64,000 bases of DNA from DASQPJ01 sp036268355 (GCA_036268355.1 DATAUG010000261.1:18674-82673); one strand, 5' to 3'. Counted from the stretch's first letter, positions 35,014 through 44,274 are shown. The notes: generated by a model not told the origin, from the sequence alone. Translations and numbers: made by a program.

Positions 35014-35865
35014 GTGGCGGCGGCTGTCCGACTGATCGCGCCGGGACTGCCGGTCCTCGACCGTTGCCTGGTCATGGGCGTGGTCAACGTGACGCCGGAC
35101 TCGTTCTCCGACGGCGGCCGGTTCTTCGACCCCGACACCGCGGTGGCCCACGGGTTGGCGATGCTCACGCAGGGCGCTGACCTGATCGACGTGGGCGGGG
35201 AGTCCACCCGGCCGGGGGCCGGGCGGGTGGAGCCGGTGGAGGAGTTGCGCCGGGTCGTGCCGGTGGTGGCCGCGTTGAGCGTGGCCGGGGCGTTCGTCGC
35301 GGTCGACACGACGCGCGCTGCGGTCGCCCAGGCGGCACTGGCCGCCGGCGCGCGGATGGTCAACGACATCAGCGGCGGGCTCGCCGACCCGGCGATGGTG
35401 CCGCTGGTAGCCGCGGCCCGCGTACCGTACGTCCTCATGCATTGGCGTGGCCCGAGCGCGGACATGTCCTCGCGTGCGGTGTACAACGACGTCGTGACCG
35501 ACGTGCACGCCGAACTGCGGCAACGACTCGACGCCGTCGTGACGGCCGGGGTGGATCCGGAGCTGGTGGTGCTCGACCCCGGCCTGGGTTTCGCAAAGAC
35601 CGCCGAGCACAACTGGGCGTTGCTGCACGGCCTGCGGCGACTGACCGATCTGGGCCGGCCGGTGCTGGTCGCCGCGTCCCGCAAGGCGTTCCTCGGCCGA
35701 CTGCTCGGGGACGGCGAGGTCCTGCGCGATCCGCCGGGCCGCGACGACGCCACCGCGGCCACCTCCGCGCTGGCGGCGGCCGCGGGCGCGTGGTGCGTCC
35801 GCGTCCACGCCGTCCGTCGGTCCCGGGACGCCGTCGAGGTCGCGGCGCGTTGGGTACACGGATGA
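35014..35865 (+). CDS. folP: Dihydropteroate synthase
   Basis: 283 residues, TIM barrel. Pterin and pABA site motifs: MGVVNVTPDSFSDGGRF, IDVGGESTRPGA, VNDISGG and VVAASRKAFLGRLLG. Condenses the pterin pyrophosphate with p-aminobenzoate; the sulfonamide target. GTG 35014 is likely leaderless. Its TGA overlaps the ATG of the next gene (ATGA). Confidence 0.97.
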   Translation: MAAAVRLIAPGLPVLDRCLVMGVVNVTPDSFSDGGRFFDPDTAVAHGLAMLTQGADLIDVGGESTRPGAGRVEPVEELRRVVPVVAALSVAGAFVAVDTTRAAVAQAALAAGARMVNDISGGLADPAMVPLVAAARVPYVLMHWRGPSADMSSRAVYNDVVTDVHAELRQRLDAVVTAGVDPELVVLDPGLGFAKTAEHNWALLHGLRRLTDLGRPVLVAASRKAFLGRLLGDGEVLRDPPGRDDATAATSALAAAAGAWCVRVHAVRRSRDAVEVAARWVHG

Positions 35866-36332
35866 CGCCGCAGGCCGATCGGGACACGCTGCTGGAGCTG
35901 ACCGAGGACCTCTACGCCGCGTTCGAGAACGCGGACCTGGACCGCATGGGCGCGCTGTGGGCGGACGGCGGGCTGGCGGACTCGGTGATCTGCGTCCATC
36001 CCGGGTGGCCGAGCCTGCGTGGTCGGGAGGAGGTCATGCGCTCCTGGGCCATGATCATGGCTAATACCAGCTACATCCAGTTCGTGCTCACCGACGTCGA
36101 GGTGGCGCTCGCCGGGGAGGTTGCCGTGGTCACCTGCGTGGAGAACATCATCACCGCGGCAGATGAGGAGTCGAACTCCGATCCGACCGCATTTGCAGGC
36201 GCCAAAGGCGTGGCCACCAACGTGTTTCGGAGAACCGGAACGGGGTGGCGTTTGTGGGTGCGGCACGGGTCCCCGGTGCTGTCCGGCGTCGGTGAGGTGG
36301 ACGAGGTCGGGGGCGTCGGCCAGGACGGGTGA
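35862..36332 (+). CDS. NTF2/SnoaL-like protein in the folate operon
   Basis: 156 residues with the DUF4440/SnoaL-type pattern: ELTEDLYAAFENADLDRMGALWADG, a His/Pro segment CVHPGWPSLRGREEVMRSWAMIM, and VFRRTGTGWRLWVRHGSP. ATGA overlap with folP shows coupling. No catalytic assignment is possible; position suggests a role in folate or pterin handling, for example removal of a phosphate or a pterin intermediate, but this is inference. Confidence 0.85.
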   Translation: MTPQADRDTLLELTEDLYAAFENADLDRMGALWADGGLADSVICVHPGWPSLRGREEVMRSWAMIMANTSYIQFVLTDVEVALAGEVAVVTCVENIITAADEESNSDPTAFAGAKGVATNVFRRTGTGWRLWVRHGSPVLSGVGEVDEVGGVGQDG

Positions 36333-36535
36333 GCGACGGTGTGCCGCGGATCTGGCGGTCACCGAATGCTGAGGAATCCGCCTCATGCCGGCCGGGCCGC
36401 CGCCGGGTAGGTTGCTCACGAAAGATAGCGGCGAGAGCAACGAGGGTTTCCGCTCGTCGCCGCGCCGATTGAAGTCGGTGGACCACCACCGGGAACAACA
36501 CCTACGTATGTCGCTTGCCGCAGAAGGGACGCCGC

Positions 36536-36904
36536 ATGCATCAGCTGGACCGGGTGGCTCTGCGCGGCCTGCGGGGTATCGGCCGCCATGGTGTCCTCGA
36601 GACCGAACGGAGGACCGGCCAGCCGTTCCTGGTCGACGTCGACCTCGGCCTGGACACCCGACCTGCGGCGGGCGCCGACGAGTTGGCGCTCACGGTCGAC
36701 TACGCCCAGATCGCGACCGCCGTGGTCGCACTGGTCGAAGGTGAGCCGGTGAACTTGATCGAGACGTTGGCGGAGAGAATTGCTGCGGAGTGTCTGAGCC
36801 GGCCGACGGTGCAGACGGTCGAGATCACCGTCCACAAGCCGGCTGCGCCGGTGACAGTCCCGTTCCAGGACGTATCAGTGACGATCACGCGGAGTCGCTT
36901 GTGA
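36536..36904 (+). CDS. folB: Dihydroneopterin aldolase
   Basis: 122 residues, T-fold. Family blocks: VALRGLRGIGRHGVLETER, GQPFLVDVDLGLDTRPA, LTVDYAQIATAV, LIETLAERIAAECL and VEITVHKPAAPV, the last with the substrate-binding lysine region. Cleaves dihydroneopterin to 6-hydroxymethyl-dihydropterin. ATG 36536 with AAGGGA upstream. GTGA overlap with folK. Confidence 0.95.
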   Translation: MHQLDRVALRGLRGIGRHGVLETERRTGQPFLVDVDLGLDTRPAAGADELALTVDYAQIATAVVALVEGEPVNLIETLAERIAAECLSRPTVQTVEITVHKPAAPVTVPFQDVSVTITRSRL

Positions 36905-37467
36905 ATGACACCCCGGCGTACCAGGTCGACGACACCCTCACCGGTCAGCTGCGTCCCATCCGACGTGCCGTGCTGTCCCTGGGCAGCAATTCCGGCGACC
37001 GGGCGGCCAATCTGCAGCACGCGATCGACGCGATCCTGGACGCGCCGGGGATCTGGGGGCTGTCGGTGTCCCCGGTCTACGAGACCTTGCCGGAGACCGA
37101 GGCCGACGGGCCCAAGTTCCTCAACGCCGTTTTGATCGTCGACACGGAGATGTCCGGGGCGACCCTGCTGGAGCGCTGCCACGCCGTCGAGGAGGCCTTC
37201 GGGCGGGCCCGGGTCGGCCAGAACCGCACCGGCCCACGGCGCCTGGACATGGACGTGATCGCGCTGGCCGACCGGGTGCTCAACGACCCGGCGATAGTCC
37301 TGCCGCACCCCAGAGCGCACGAGCGGGCTTTCGTGCTGGCCCCGTGGCACGACGTGGAGCCCGACGCGCAACTGCCGCAGCGGGGCAAGATCGCCGACCT
37401 GCTGATGGACGTCGACCTCGGGAGCATCCGGAAGTTGCCCGACATCGTGCTGGAGCTGCCCGCGTGA
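36901..37467 (+). CDS. folK: 6-hydroxymethyl-7,8-dihydropterin pyrophosphokinase
   Basis: 188 residues. HPPK motifs: LSLGSNSGDRAANLQHAID at the start, SPVYETLPE, FLNAVLIVDTEM and RTGPRRLDMDVIAL, the last holding the Mg-binding aspartates. Adds pyrophosphate to the pterin before FolP. GTG 36901 overlaps the folB stop (GTGA). A MITE-like element begins 14 bp after its stop. Confidence 0.96.
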   Translation: MNDTPAYQVDDTLTGQLRPIRRAVLSLGSNSGDRAANLQHAIDAILDAPGIWGLSVSPVYETLPETEADGPKFLNAVLIVDTEMSGATLLERCHAVEEAFGRARVGQNRTGPRRLDMDVIALADRVLNDPAIVLPHPRAHERAFVLAPWHDVEPDAQLPQRGKIADLLMDVDLGSIRKLPDIVLELPA

Positions 37468-37481
37468 CGGGCCTCGGGTAA

Positions 37482-37646
37482 AGAGGGTGCCTCGCGTGAC
37501 AACTGGCCTACTGCGGCGCGGCCCCGACGCCGCCCGGCGGTGTTGTCGTCGTCGCCGATACAACCCCGGCATCGGCTCCTCCTCCGCCTTGCCGGATCGG
37601 CGCCGGTGCTGCGCCTCGCTACGGCCGGCCACGCGAGACACCCTCT
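37482..37646. mobile_element. MITE-like element, copy 2 (165 bp)
   Basis: Terminal inverted repeats AGAGGGTGCCTCGCGTG (37482-37498) and the complement of AGAGGGTGTCTCGCGTG (37630-37646) differ at one position. Interior blocks match copy 1 at 8700 with two internal deletions. Located between folK and the DUF3180 gene; its right end is 14 bp before that gene's GTG. Confidence 0.78.
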
Positions 37647-37660
37647 AGGGCCGACCTGCC

Positions 37661-38164
37661 GTGCGACCGACTCGAAGGTGGGTGCTGGCGGCCATCGGTG
37701 CGGTGTGCGCATCGATCGGCTGGGGTGGCGGCCTACTCGTGGACGGTATGGGCAGGCCGCTGCCGGCGGTGCCCAGCTCGGCTCCCTCGGTGCTCGGGCT
37801 GTTCGCCGCGATTCTGCTTGCGCTGGCGCTGAGCACCCGGGCACGCCTGCGGGCCTGGCGCGAGCGACGGCGGGGCGCCAAACCGATGGATCCGCTGAGC
37901 ATCGCCCGATACGGGGTGTTGGCCCGAGCCAGCTCGCCGGTGGGCGCCGGCGTGGTCGGGCTGTACGGCGGCTACGCGATCTTCCTGATGCCCGGGCTGG
38001 GCCAGTCCGGACATCAGGAGCTGGAGCGAGGATCGGTACTGGCCGTGGCTGCCGGGGTGGCGCTCGCGGCGGCCGCGCTGTTCCTGGAGCGGGTCTGTCG
38101 GCTGCCCGACGACGGCGTCTCGGACCCCGGAAACCTTCCTCGGCCACGCGACCACGCGCGCTGA
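37661..38164 (+). CDS. DUF3180 membrane protein
   Basis: 167 residues, about four hydrophobic segments (WVLAAIGAVCASIGWGGGLL, SVLGLFAAILLALALS, SPVGAGVVGLYGGYAIFL, SVLAVAAGVALAAAALFL) with a basic loop RARLRAWRERRRGAKPMDPL. DUF3180 proteins regularly follow folK in actinobacteria; function unknown. GTG 37661 has the MITE-like copy 2 just upstream, so its translation signals lie at the element border. MITE-like copy 3 starts 3 bp after its stop. Confidence 0.85.
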   Translation: MRPTRRWVLAAIGAVCASIGWGGGLLVDGMGRPLPAVPSSAPSVLGLFAAILLALALSTRARLRAWRERRRGAKPMDPLSIARYGVLARASSPVGAGVVGLYGGYAIFLMPGLGQSGHQELERGSVLAVAAGVALAAAALFLERVCRLPDDGVSDPGNLPRPRDHAR

Positions 38165-38167
38165 GTC

Positions 38168-38225
38168 AGAGGGTGTCGCACGTGACAACTGGCCTACTGC
38201 GGCGCGGCCACGTGCGACACCCTCT
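38168..38225. mobile_element. MITE-like element, copy 3 (58 bp, minimal)
   Basis: Perfect 17-bp terminal inverted repeats AGAGGGTGTCGCACGTG (38168-38184) and its complement (38209-38225) around 24 bp that match the left inner part of copy 2 (CAACTGGCCTACTGCGGCGC). It is a deletion derivative. TIR bases that differ among copies change on both arms. Confidence 0.78.
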
Positions 38226-38277
38226 GGTGCTCGCGCGGATTCCCGGCGTGCCTCACTGGAAACTTCTGTCACAGGGG

Positions 38278-38283
38278 TAACGT
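38278..38283 (+). promoter_or_regulatory. Putative leaderless -10 element of the DUF6779-like gene
   Basis: TAACGT, 7 nt before the ATG at 38291. Confidence 0.45.
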
Positions 38284-38290
38284 TCGGGCC

Positions 38291-38947
38291 ATGAGACGTG
38301 GTCGCCATCGCCAATCAACCGTCGCCAAGGCGGTGCCTCCGGTGACGGTCGGGACCCTGGCCACCGCCGGCGTGGCCCTGGCCGTCCTGACCGGCAGCAT
38401 GCAGGTGCTGCGGTTGGCCGTGATCGCCTCCTGGCTGATCGTGCTGGGCATCGCCGCGTACGCCGGGCACCGCGGCCGCAAGTACACCCGCGAATTGGCG
38501 CTGGCCGACTCGACCCGACGCCGGGACGAGGGGCTGTTCGCCGAGCAGCTGGAAGCCCTGGGGTCGGGCATCCGCTCGATGGAGGACCAGTTGGCGCGAC
38601 TGAACACCGAAGCGGCCACGTTGCGGTCGGAGGTCGTGGCGCTGCGGGCGGACAAGGCCGAGGCCGACGAGATCGTCCGCCTGGCGCGCGCCGAACGCGC
38701 CCGGGCTGCCGTTGCCGAGCGCGAGGCCAACGACCAGCGGCTGCTCACCGCGGCGGCATTCGAGGCCGCGGCCGCGGTGCTGGAGAGCCTGGGTTCGTCG
38801 ACGATCAGCGCCGAGGAACCGGACTGGGTTACCTCCTGGATCGCCAACCTCGGCGCCCGGGGCGACCTGGACCTGACCATGCACGACGACACCATCGCCC
38901 TGGACCTGTCGGGGTGTCTGACGCAGACGTTGGCCGCCACGGCCTGA
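38291..38947 (+). CDS. Membrane protein with cytoplasmic coiled coil (DUF6779-like)
   Basis: 218 residues. Two adjacent hydrophobic helices near the N-terminus (PVTVGTLATAGVALAVLTGS and LRLAVIASWLIVLGIAAYAG), then a charged coiled coil of about 90 residues (EQLEALGSGIRSMEDQLARL, VVALRADKAEADEIVRLARA). The C-terminal ~60 residues are acidic. It looks like a small membrane-anchored scaffold. Actinobacterial family of unknown function; the family name is from memory and not certain. Confidence 0.7.
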   Translation: MRRGRHRQSTVAKAVPPVTVGTLATAGVALAVLTGSMQVLRLAVIASWLIVLGIAAYAGHRGRKYTRELALADSTRRRDEGLFAEQLEALGSGIRSMEDQLARLNTEAATLRSEVVALRADKAEADEIVRLARAERARAAVAEREANDQRLLTAAAFEAAAAVLESLGSSTISAEEPDWVTSWIANLGARGDLDLTMHDDTIALDLSGCLTQTLAATA

Positions 38948-39072
38948 GGCCCGGCGGCCGGCCGACCGATTTTGGGTAGGCACCGGTCGTCAGGGCGTGA
39001 CAAACGTCGGTGACCCACGGGATTCCGGGGAACCGATGCTCGCCGGGTGTGGGGACGCGCCGGCGAACCGCG

Positions 39073-39109
39073 AAGGGGTCCGATCCGCAGCCGGCGGGTC
39101 GGGCCCCTT
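39073..39109. terminator. Bidirectional terminator between convergent genes
   Basis: AAGGGGTCCGATCCG (39073-39087) pairs with CGGGTCGGGCCCCTT (39095-39109): 15 bp with two G-U wobbles in RNA and a 7-nt loop. It separates the plus-strand DUF6779-like gene from the minus-strand Hsp70-like gene. The remaining 237-bp gap shows no gene; it contains short GGTACGTCG-type repeats. Confidence 0.7.
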
Positions 39110-39184
39110 TGCGTTGGCCGGTGGGTCGTTGGGTACGTCGGTACGTCGGGCTGCGTCGGGGCTGTGTCTGGTTGCGTAGGCCGG

Positions 39185-41815
39185 TCAGCGGGGGAGCACG
39201 CTCGCCCGGTGGCTCGAGTCGGTGCGGTCGACCCGTGTGGTGGCCTGGCCCGAGTGGGTCGCGGCTGATCCGGTGTCGCCTGTGGTGGCCGACTGGACAT
39301 CGGAGGCCGACGTGCTGTCGTTGCCGCCGACGATGGGCGCGGTCGCCTCCTGCCACCCGTCGGCCCCGACGAACAGCGCCATGGCGATGGCGGCGACCGT
39401 CAGCACCCGACGCGGTCGGCACACGGCCAGGCCGCGTCGCCACAGCTGCTGCCCAACCTCCTCGTAATCCTCGTTCGCGCCGTCGTACTCGCAGTCGTAC
39501 TCGCAGTCCTGCTCGTCCCCGGCGTGCTGCTCGTGCTCGTCGCCGGCGACGTACTCCCAGTACTCGGTGTCCTCGAGCGTGGCCGGATCGAGGTCGGAGT
39601 CGGCCCGCGGGAACTCGGCCGCCCAGTCGGGCAGGACCTCGGTCCGGGCGTCGCCCGCCGAGCTCGACCGAGGGATGCGCCGGGGTGCGGCGGTGCCGAG
39701 CAAGTCGGCGAGGCTGCCCAACTCCCGGGGGGCGACCACGCTGCGCGCGGTCACCGGCGGTGCCGGCACGACCGGCTGCCGCGCGCCACGCCGGCCGGGC
39801 CGGGCCGGGCGGGACAGCGGATCGGTCGGTTCGGGCCGCGGGGCCGCCGGCATCGGCCGGGCCTCGGCGGGGTGCCCGACCGTGCTGGGGGACTGCTCCC
39901 TCGTCGGCTCGCGTTGGGCCGCCTGCCGTGCCGCCGCTTCCTCGCGTTCCGCGACCTCGCGTTCGGTGGCCTCGCGCTGGGCCGCTTCCTCGCGTTCGGT
40001 GGCCTGCCGTGCGGCGGCTTGCGCGCGCCGGCCGGCAGCGCGCTCGCGTTCGACGGCGAGTTGCGCCACGGCCTGGTCACGTTCGACCGCCAGCTCGGCC
40101 ACGGCCTGGTCGCGCTCGGCGGCCAGTTGCGCCAAGACCCGGTCGCGGTCGGCGGCCAGGTGGGCCGCCGCCTGTTCCTGCTCGGCAGCCCGCTGGGCGG
40201 CTGCCTGTTCCCGGGCGGCCCGCGCCTGCGCGGCGTCCTGTCGGGCCGCCGCTGTCCGGGCGGCCGCGGCCTGGTGTGCGAAGGCCTGCTCGGCCTCGTG
40301 TTCGGCCCGTCGCGTGGCCCGTTCGGCCTCGAGCTCGGCCTGTCGCGTGGCCCGCTCGGCGTCGGCGCGCTCCTTGGCGGCGGCCCGTTCGCGAGCCTCG
40401 CGCTCCTTCGCCGCCGCATTTTCCAGCGCCTCGCGCTCGGCCGTGGCGGCCTTCTGCTCAGCGGCCACCTGTCGAACCAGGGCCTTCTCGCGCTCGGCCG
40501 CCGCCTTGGCCTGCGCCTTGGCTTCGGAGCGATCCGGCGCTGCCGCCGGGTCGGGTGACTTCCGCATCGGCGTGATCCGGATACTGCCCCAGCGGTCCAC
40601 CGGATCGGCCTGCTCGACCCGTGCGGATGGGATCGTCGCGGACTTGCGTCCAACGACGGTCGGCACATCCAGCGCAGGCCGTTCCGGCGCGACGGACGGC
40701 GCCTGCGGCTCCGGAACAGCCCCCGCAACCAGGCCGCACAGCAGTGCAGCGCCCGCCGCCGCGGTGAATGCCGGGTGCGGCTCGCGGACGAGTCGCACCG
40801 CCGGGCCCAGGCGGGACGACAGTTGCTGGATGATCAACGGCACGGCGCTGGTGCCGCCGCACAACATGATCCCGGACAGGTCGCCAGGGCGCAGTCCGGC
40901 CGCGGCGGTGGCCTCGATCAGCAGGTCCACACCGTGCCGGACGATCTCGGCAACCTCGGTCTCGAACTCGACGCGGGTGATCCGGGTCGGGACGCGGCGC
41001 CCGGCGACATGTACTTCGACGGTCGCGTCGGTGGCCGCCGACAGTGTCTCCTTGGCCTTGCGGCACGCCTGCCGCAGCGCATCCAGCGCGGGCGCGCCGG
41101 TGCTTGAGGCGTCGTCCGACAGCGCCTGCCGGAGGGTCGGGTCGAGGGCCTCCAGGACGTGGCGCAGCACGGCGTCGTCGAAGTCGACCCCGCCCAGGTC
41201 CTGCCGGACCGTGGGGACGCCCAACGGCCACGCCCGGCCGTCGGTATCCACCCGAAGCACGGTGGTACCGACCGACTCGCCACCGAGGTCGAAGACCGCG
41301 AAGGCGTCGCCGGAGGCCGCCCCGACGCCCTGGATCCAGACGTGGCCAACTGCGGCCGCGGCGTTGATCAGTCGCACCGCGCCGAGCCCCCGGGCTGCCA
41401 GGGCGCGCTGCATGAGCTCCGACTTGTGGGCCGCCCAGCCCGCTGGGTGCACCAGTGCCACCGCCTCGGGCACCGAGCGCTCGGCCGCCGTCGCTCGCGC
41501 CACCACCCAGGCGACCATGGCGGCGGTGAGGTCCTCGGCGTTCATCCGCAGGTGGTTGCCGCCGGCCGGGCCCGCAGTGATCGGCACCTCGTCGCCGATG
41601 CGCTGGATGAAGCGGCGGACCAGTCGGTCCGGCGCGCCTGTCCCGCCGGCGATCGCGTCGTCGCCGCAGCGCACGGAGCCGTTCGCGTCGACCAGAACCG
41701 CGGCCGGGACAACTGCTTCCCGCCCCAACGGAACTGCCCGCACGGCGCCCGTGTCGTCCGCCACCACCGCCACAGCGGTGGTGGCCCCGAGATCAATGCC
41801 AAGCCGATACCCCAC
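39185..41815 (-). CDS. Membrane-anchored Hsp70-family protein with long coiled coil
   Basis: 876 residues. N-terminal actin/Hsp70 ATPase fold, about 1-360: phosphate 1 motif LGIDLGATTAVAVV, phosphate 2 FAVFDLGGESVGTTVL, adenosine motif GIMLCGGTSAVPLI. No substrate-binding domain follows; instead there is an Ala/Glu/Arg/Gln-rich coiled coil of roughly 220 residues, a Pro-rich linker, an acidic Asp/Glu/Tyr stretch (about 740-795), one TM helix (about 800-818) and a 58-residue Ser/Thr-rich external tail. GTG 41815 is preceded by GGAGG at 9 nt; upstream extension has no homology. Likely a membrane-tethered ATP switch rather than a general chaperone (inference). Confidence 0.82.
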   Translation of the reverse strand: MGYRLGIDLGATTAVAVVADDTGAVRAVPLGREAVVPAAVLVDANGSVRCGDDAIAGGTGAPDRLVRRFIQRIGDEVPITAGPAGGNHLRMNAEDLTAAMVAWVVARATAAERSVPEAVALVHPAGWAAHKSELMQRALAARGLGAVRLINAAAAVGHVWIQGVGAASGDAFAVFDLGGESVGTTVLRVDTDGRAWPLGVPTVRQDLGGVDFDDAVLRHVLEALDPTLRQALSDDASSTGAPALDALRQACRKAKETLSAATDATVEVHVAGRRVPTRITRVEFETEVAEIVRHGVDLLIEATAAAGLRPGDLSGIMLCGGTSAVPLIIQQLSSRLGPAVRLVREPHPAFTAAAGAALLCGLVAGAVPEPQAPSVAPERPALDVPTVVGRKSATIPSARVEQADPVDRWGSIRITPMRKSPDPAAAPDRSEAKAQAKAAAEREKALVRQVAAEQKAATAEREALENAAAKEREARERAAAKERADAERATRQAELEAERATRRAEHEAEQAFAHQAAAARTAAARQDAAQARAAREQAAAQRAAEQEQAAAHLAADRDRVLAQLAAERDQAVAELAVERDQAVAQLAVERERAAGRRAQAAARQATEREEAAQREATEREVAEREEAAARQAAQREPTREQSPSTVGHPAEARPMPAAPRPEPTDPLSRPARPGRRGARQPVVPAPPVTARSVVAPRELGSLADLLGTAAPRRIPRSSSAGDARTEVLPDWAAEFPRADSDLDPATLEDTEYWEYVAGDEHEQHAGDEQDCEYDCEYDGANEDYEEVGQQLWRRGLAVCRPRRVLTVAAIAMALFVGADGWQEATAPIVGGNDSTSASDVQSATTGDTGSAATHSGQATTRVDRTDSSHRASVLPR

Positions 41816-42041
41816 CGGAGCCCCCCTCCAATGAACAACCTCCATGGCAGCACGTTGTGAATCCGTCACGAGGGCGCTTGACGCAATCATCGAGTCCGCG
41901 TGGCGAATGTCATCCGGCGTCAGCGGAGAATCTCGGACATCGGCCATCGAACAGTGGCGGGCCCGAAATGTCGGCATGACAAATTACGCCCAACGGCCTA
42001 AATGGATTCAATGACTCGGATCGGCCGGCTACCATCCGCGC

Positions 42042-42785
42042 ATGAGGACTGAATGCGCCGCAAGCGAGAGCCTGTATCCGGAGTCCCTCGCCGGTGGATT
42101 CACCCATGTGGACGGCACGGTCGCGTTCTACTCGCGCGTGAATGCACTTCTGTCCCCGGACGCAGTGGTTGCAGACCTCGGCGCCGGACGTGGCTGCTTC
42201 CTCGAGGATCCGGTGGTCTACCGCCGCGAGTTGCGCCGCCTGCAGGGCAAGGTGGCGCGGGTCATCGGCCTGGACGTGGATTCCGCTGTCCTGACAAATC
42301 CAGCCGTCGACGAGGCCCACGTGGTCACTGCGGGCGGATCATTCCCGTTGGCCGATTCCTCGGTCGACATGATTGTCTCCGATTTCACGTTCGAGCACGT
42401 CACGGAGCCGGGCCACGTCGGCCGCGAGATCGCGCGGGTCCTGCGCCCGGGCGGCTGGCTGTGCGCCCGAACCCCCAACCGGTTCGGATACATCGGCATA
42501 CCGACACGCATCGTGCCCAATCGACTGCATGACCGGGTGCTCGCGCGGGTACAACCGGACAAGCAGCAGCAAGACACGTTCCCGACCGTCTACCGGCTGA
42601 ATTCGACGCGGGATCTGCACCGGCACTTCCCGGAACGTGAATTCATGCACTGCACCTATACGGCGGACAGCGAACCGGCGTACTTCGGGAACTCGGCAAC
42701 GGCGCGGCGAATCGCGCGGTCGGTCTCGAACCTGATTCCGGCGCCGTATCGCTCGGTACTGTACGTCTTCCTCCGGCGGAGATGA
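42042..42785 (+). CDS. Class I SAM-dependent methyltransferase
   Basis: 247 residues. Rossmann-type SAM binding: motif I VVADLGAGRGCFLED, acidic end of strand 2 VIGLDVDSAV, motif II DMIVSDFTFEHV, motif III RVLRPGGWLCARTPN. The FEHV and RPGG blocks match methyltransferases of polysaccharide and natural-product clusters. First gene of the polysaccharide region on this strand, divergent from the Hsp70-like gene, convergent with the polymerase gene. Substrate unknown, possibly a sugar. Confidence 0.85.
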   Translation: MRTECAASESLYPESLAGGFTHVDGTVAFYSRVNALLSPDAVVADLGAGRGCFLEDPVVYRRELRRLQGKVARVIGLDVDSAVLTNPAVDEAHVVTAGGSFPLADSSVDMIVSDFTFEHVTEPGHVGREIARVLRPGGWLCARTPNRFGYIGIPTRIVPNRLHDRVLARVQPDKQQQDTFPTVYRLNSTRDLHRHFPEREFMHCTYTADSEPAYFGNSATARRIARSVSNLIPAPYRSVLYVFLRRR

Positions 42786-42852
42786 ATTCGCACCGGTCGC
42801 CGGCCCTTCCCCGCGGAGTGGAACCTTCCGAGACCGGCCTGGCGGGCGTCTG

Positions 42853-44274
42853 TCAGACCTGCGAGGTGTCCGCCCCGGCTCGTCGGCTCAACAAATAAGC
42901 CATGGCCACGATCACGGCCAGTCGAGCGGTGGCTTGGAGGAGGGAGCCGCGAAGCAGAATCAATTCGTAGCCGATCAGGGTGGGGACGAGAATAGAACTC
43001 ATCGAACACCGCCGCTCGAGCGCGGCGAACGTCGTCTCGGCTCGGCCGATCACCGCGCCGAAGAGCCCGAGCAGCGCGATGGTTCCGGGAATCCCGAAGT
43101 CGATGTAGCCCTCGGCCCACAACGGGGAGTCGATGTTCTGGTTCCCGAAGTTGATCTCGTTGGCGAGCAGGACGGCGGTATCCGTGGGCTTGCTCGGCCA
43201 CACGGCCCGAGGAACCGGGAACAGCGCCGCTCCCAGCAACTGGCGCCCGTCGGTGTGCCCGTGGTGGTCTACGTAGAACACCGTGTTGGTGATGTCCTGT
43301 GCGCTTCCGTAGTCGGTTTTCGCCAGGTAGGCGCTCTCGAACCCGCCGCTCCAACCGCCACCGTCCTGGTAGCGGAATGCGTCCAGGAAGGGGAAAAACA
43401 CCAGGGCAGTCAGCAGGAAACCGGCGACGAGGCCGACCTGGAAGGCCGGGCGCGATATCCATCGACCGGACGCCACGAAGGTGATCAGGATCGTGGCCAC
43501 CCAATACCGTGGCTGGGAGATCGGGTTGTTGATCAGCACGTTCACCACCAGCAGACCGCTGAATACGGCGAGCGCGAGAGGCCGTGACGAAAGCCGAAGG
43601 GCTCCGGAGGAGCGCAGCCGGAGCAACCCGAACAGGCACATGAACGGCGCGCCACTGGCGAAGCCGACCAACAGGGCCCGCGATGCGGTGGTGTCCCCGA
43701 CCGAAGCCAGATGACCGGCAACCTCTGCGCGGCTGGCGAACAGCGCCGAGACGCCGCCGTACGCCGACACGGAGTAGACCGAGCCCACCAGCGTGACCAT
43801 CGACCACAACAGCGTGCGGCGGACGCTCAGATTCCGGCGCGCAGTCACCGTGGCCGTCTCGCCGGTGGGCCGGGAGGTGGCGACAGACCCGACCAGGTAG
43901 GCCAGGCAGCCGGCCAACACGATGATCTGTTGGCGTTCGACGTAGGAGTCGGGGACGTTCACCCCGAACGGATTCTCGGCCGCCGACAGTTGCACCGTCT
44001 GGACAATGCCGATGACGGCAAACGTGAACAGCCAGAACACCAGGGATCCCAGGCGCGGCCGGTCCCGTCCGACGCAGGACGTCGCGCCCACGGCACTCAT
44101 CAGGATGATCGTGTACTGGCCGACCTGGGTGGCACCGGAACGTTCACCGAGCGGATATTCGCAACAGAAGTACACGGCGATCGCGAGCAACAGCAGAAAG
44201 GTGACGATCCGTGGGGTGTGGTGGTCCTCGCGCAGCGCCTGCCCGGGCAGCGTCAACGGCTGGGTATACGCCAC
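42853..44274 (-). CDS. Wzy-like oligosaccharide repeat-unit polymerase
   Basis: 473 residues with about eleven or twelve hydrophobic segments (for example IVTFLLLLAIAVYFCCEY, LAGCLAYLVGSVATS, VGLVAGFLLTALVFFPF) and a large loop around residues 310-390 containing NTVFYVDHHGHTDGRQ and FPVPRAVWPSKPTD, which is where Wzy/O-antigen-polymerase proteins carry active residues. Would polymerise undecaprenyl-linked repeats outside the membrane. GTG 44274. Single gene on the minus strand, divergent from the tyrosine kinase gene. Confidence 0.82.
   Translation of the reverse strand: MAYTQPLTLPGQALREDHHTPRIVTFLLLLAIAVYFCCEYPLGERSGATQVGQYTIILMSAVGATSCVGRDRPRLGSLVFWLFTFAVIGIVQTVQLSAAENPFGVNVPDSYVERQQIIVLAGCLAYLVGSVATSRPTGETATVTARRNLSVRRTLLWSMVTLVGSVYSVSAYGGVSALFASRAEVAGHLASVGDTTASRALLVGFASGAPFMCLFGLLRLRSSGALRLSSRPLALAVFSGLLVVNVLINNPISQPRYWVATILITFVASGRWISRPAFQVGLVAGFLLTALVFFPFLDAFRYQDGGGWSGGFESAYLAKTDYGSAQDITNTVFYVDHHGHTDGRQLLGAALFPVPRAVWPSKPTDTAVLLANEINFGNQNIDSPLWAEGYIDFGIPGTIALLGLFGAVIGRAETTFAALERRCSMSSILVPTLIGYELILLRGSLLQATARLAVIVAMAYLLSRRAGADTSQV

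Noticed and set aside
39567..41834. 755-residue plus-strand frame opposite the Hsp70-like gene
   Set aside because: Low-complexity Ser/Ala/Arg mirror of the coiled-coil codons; no domain.
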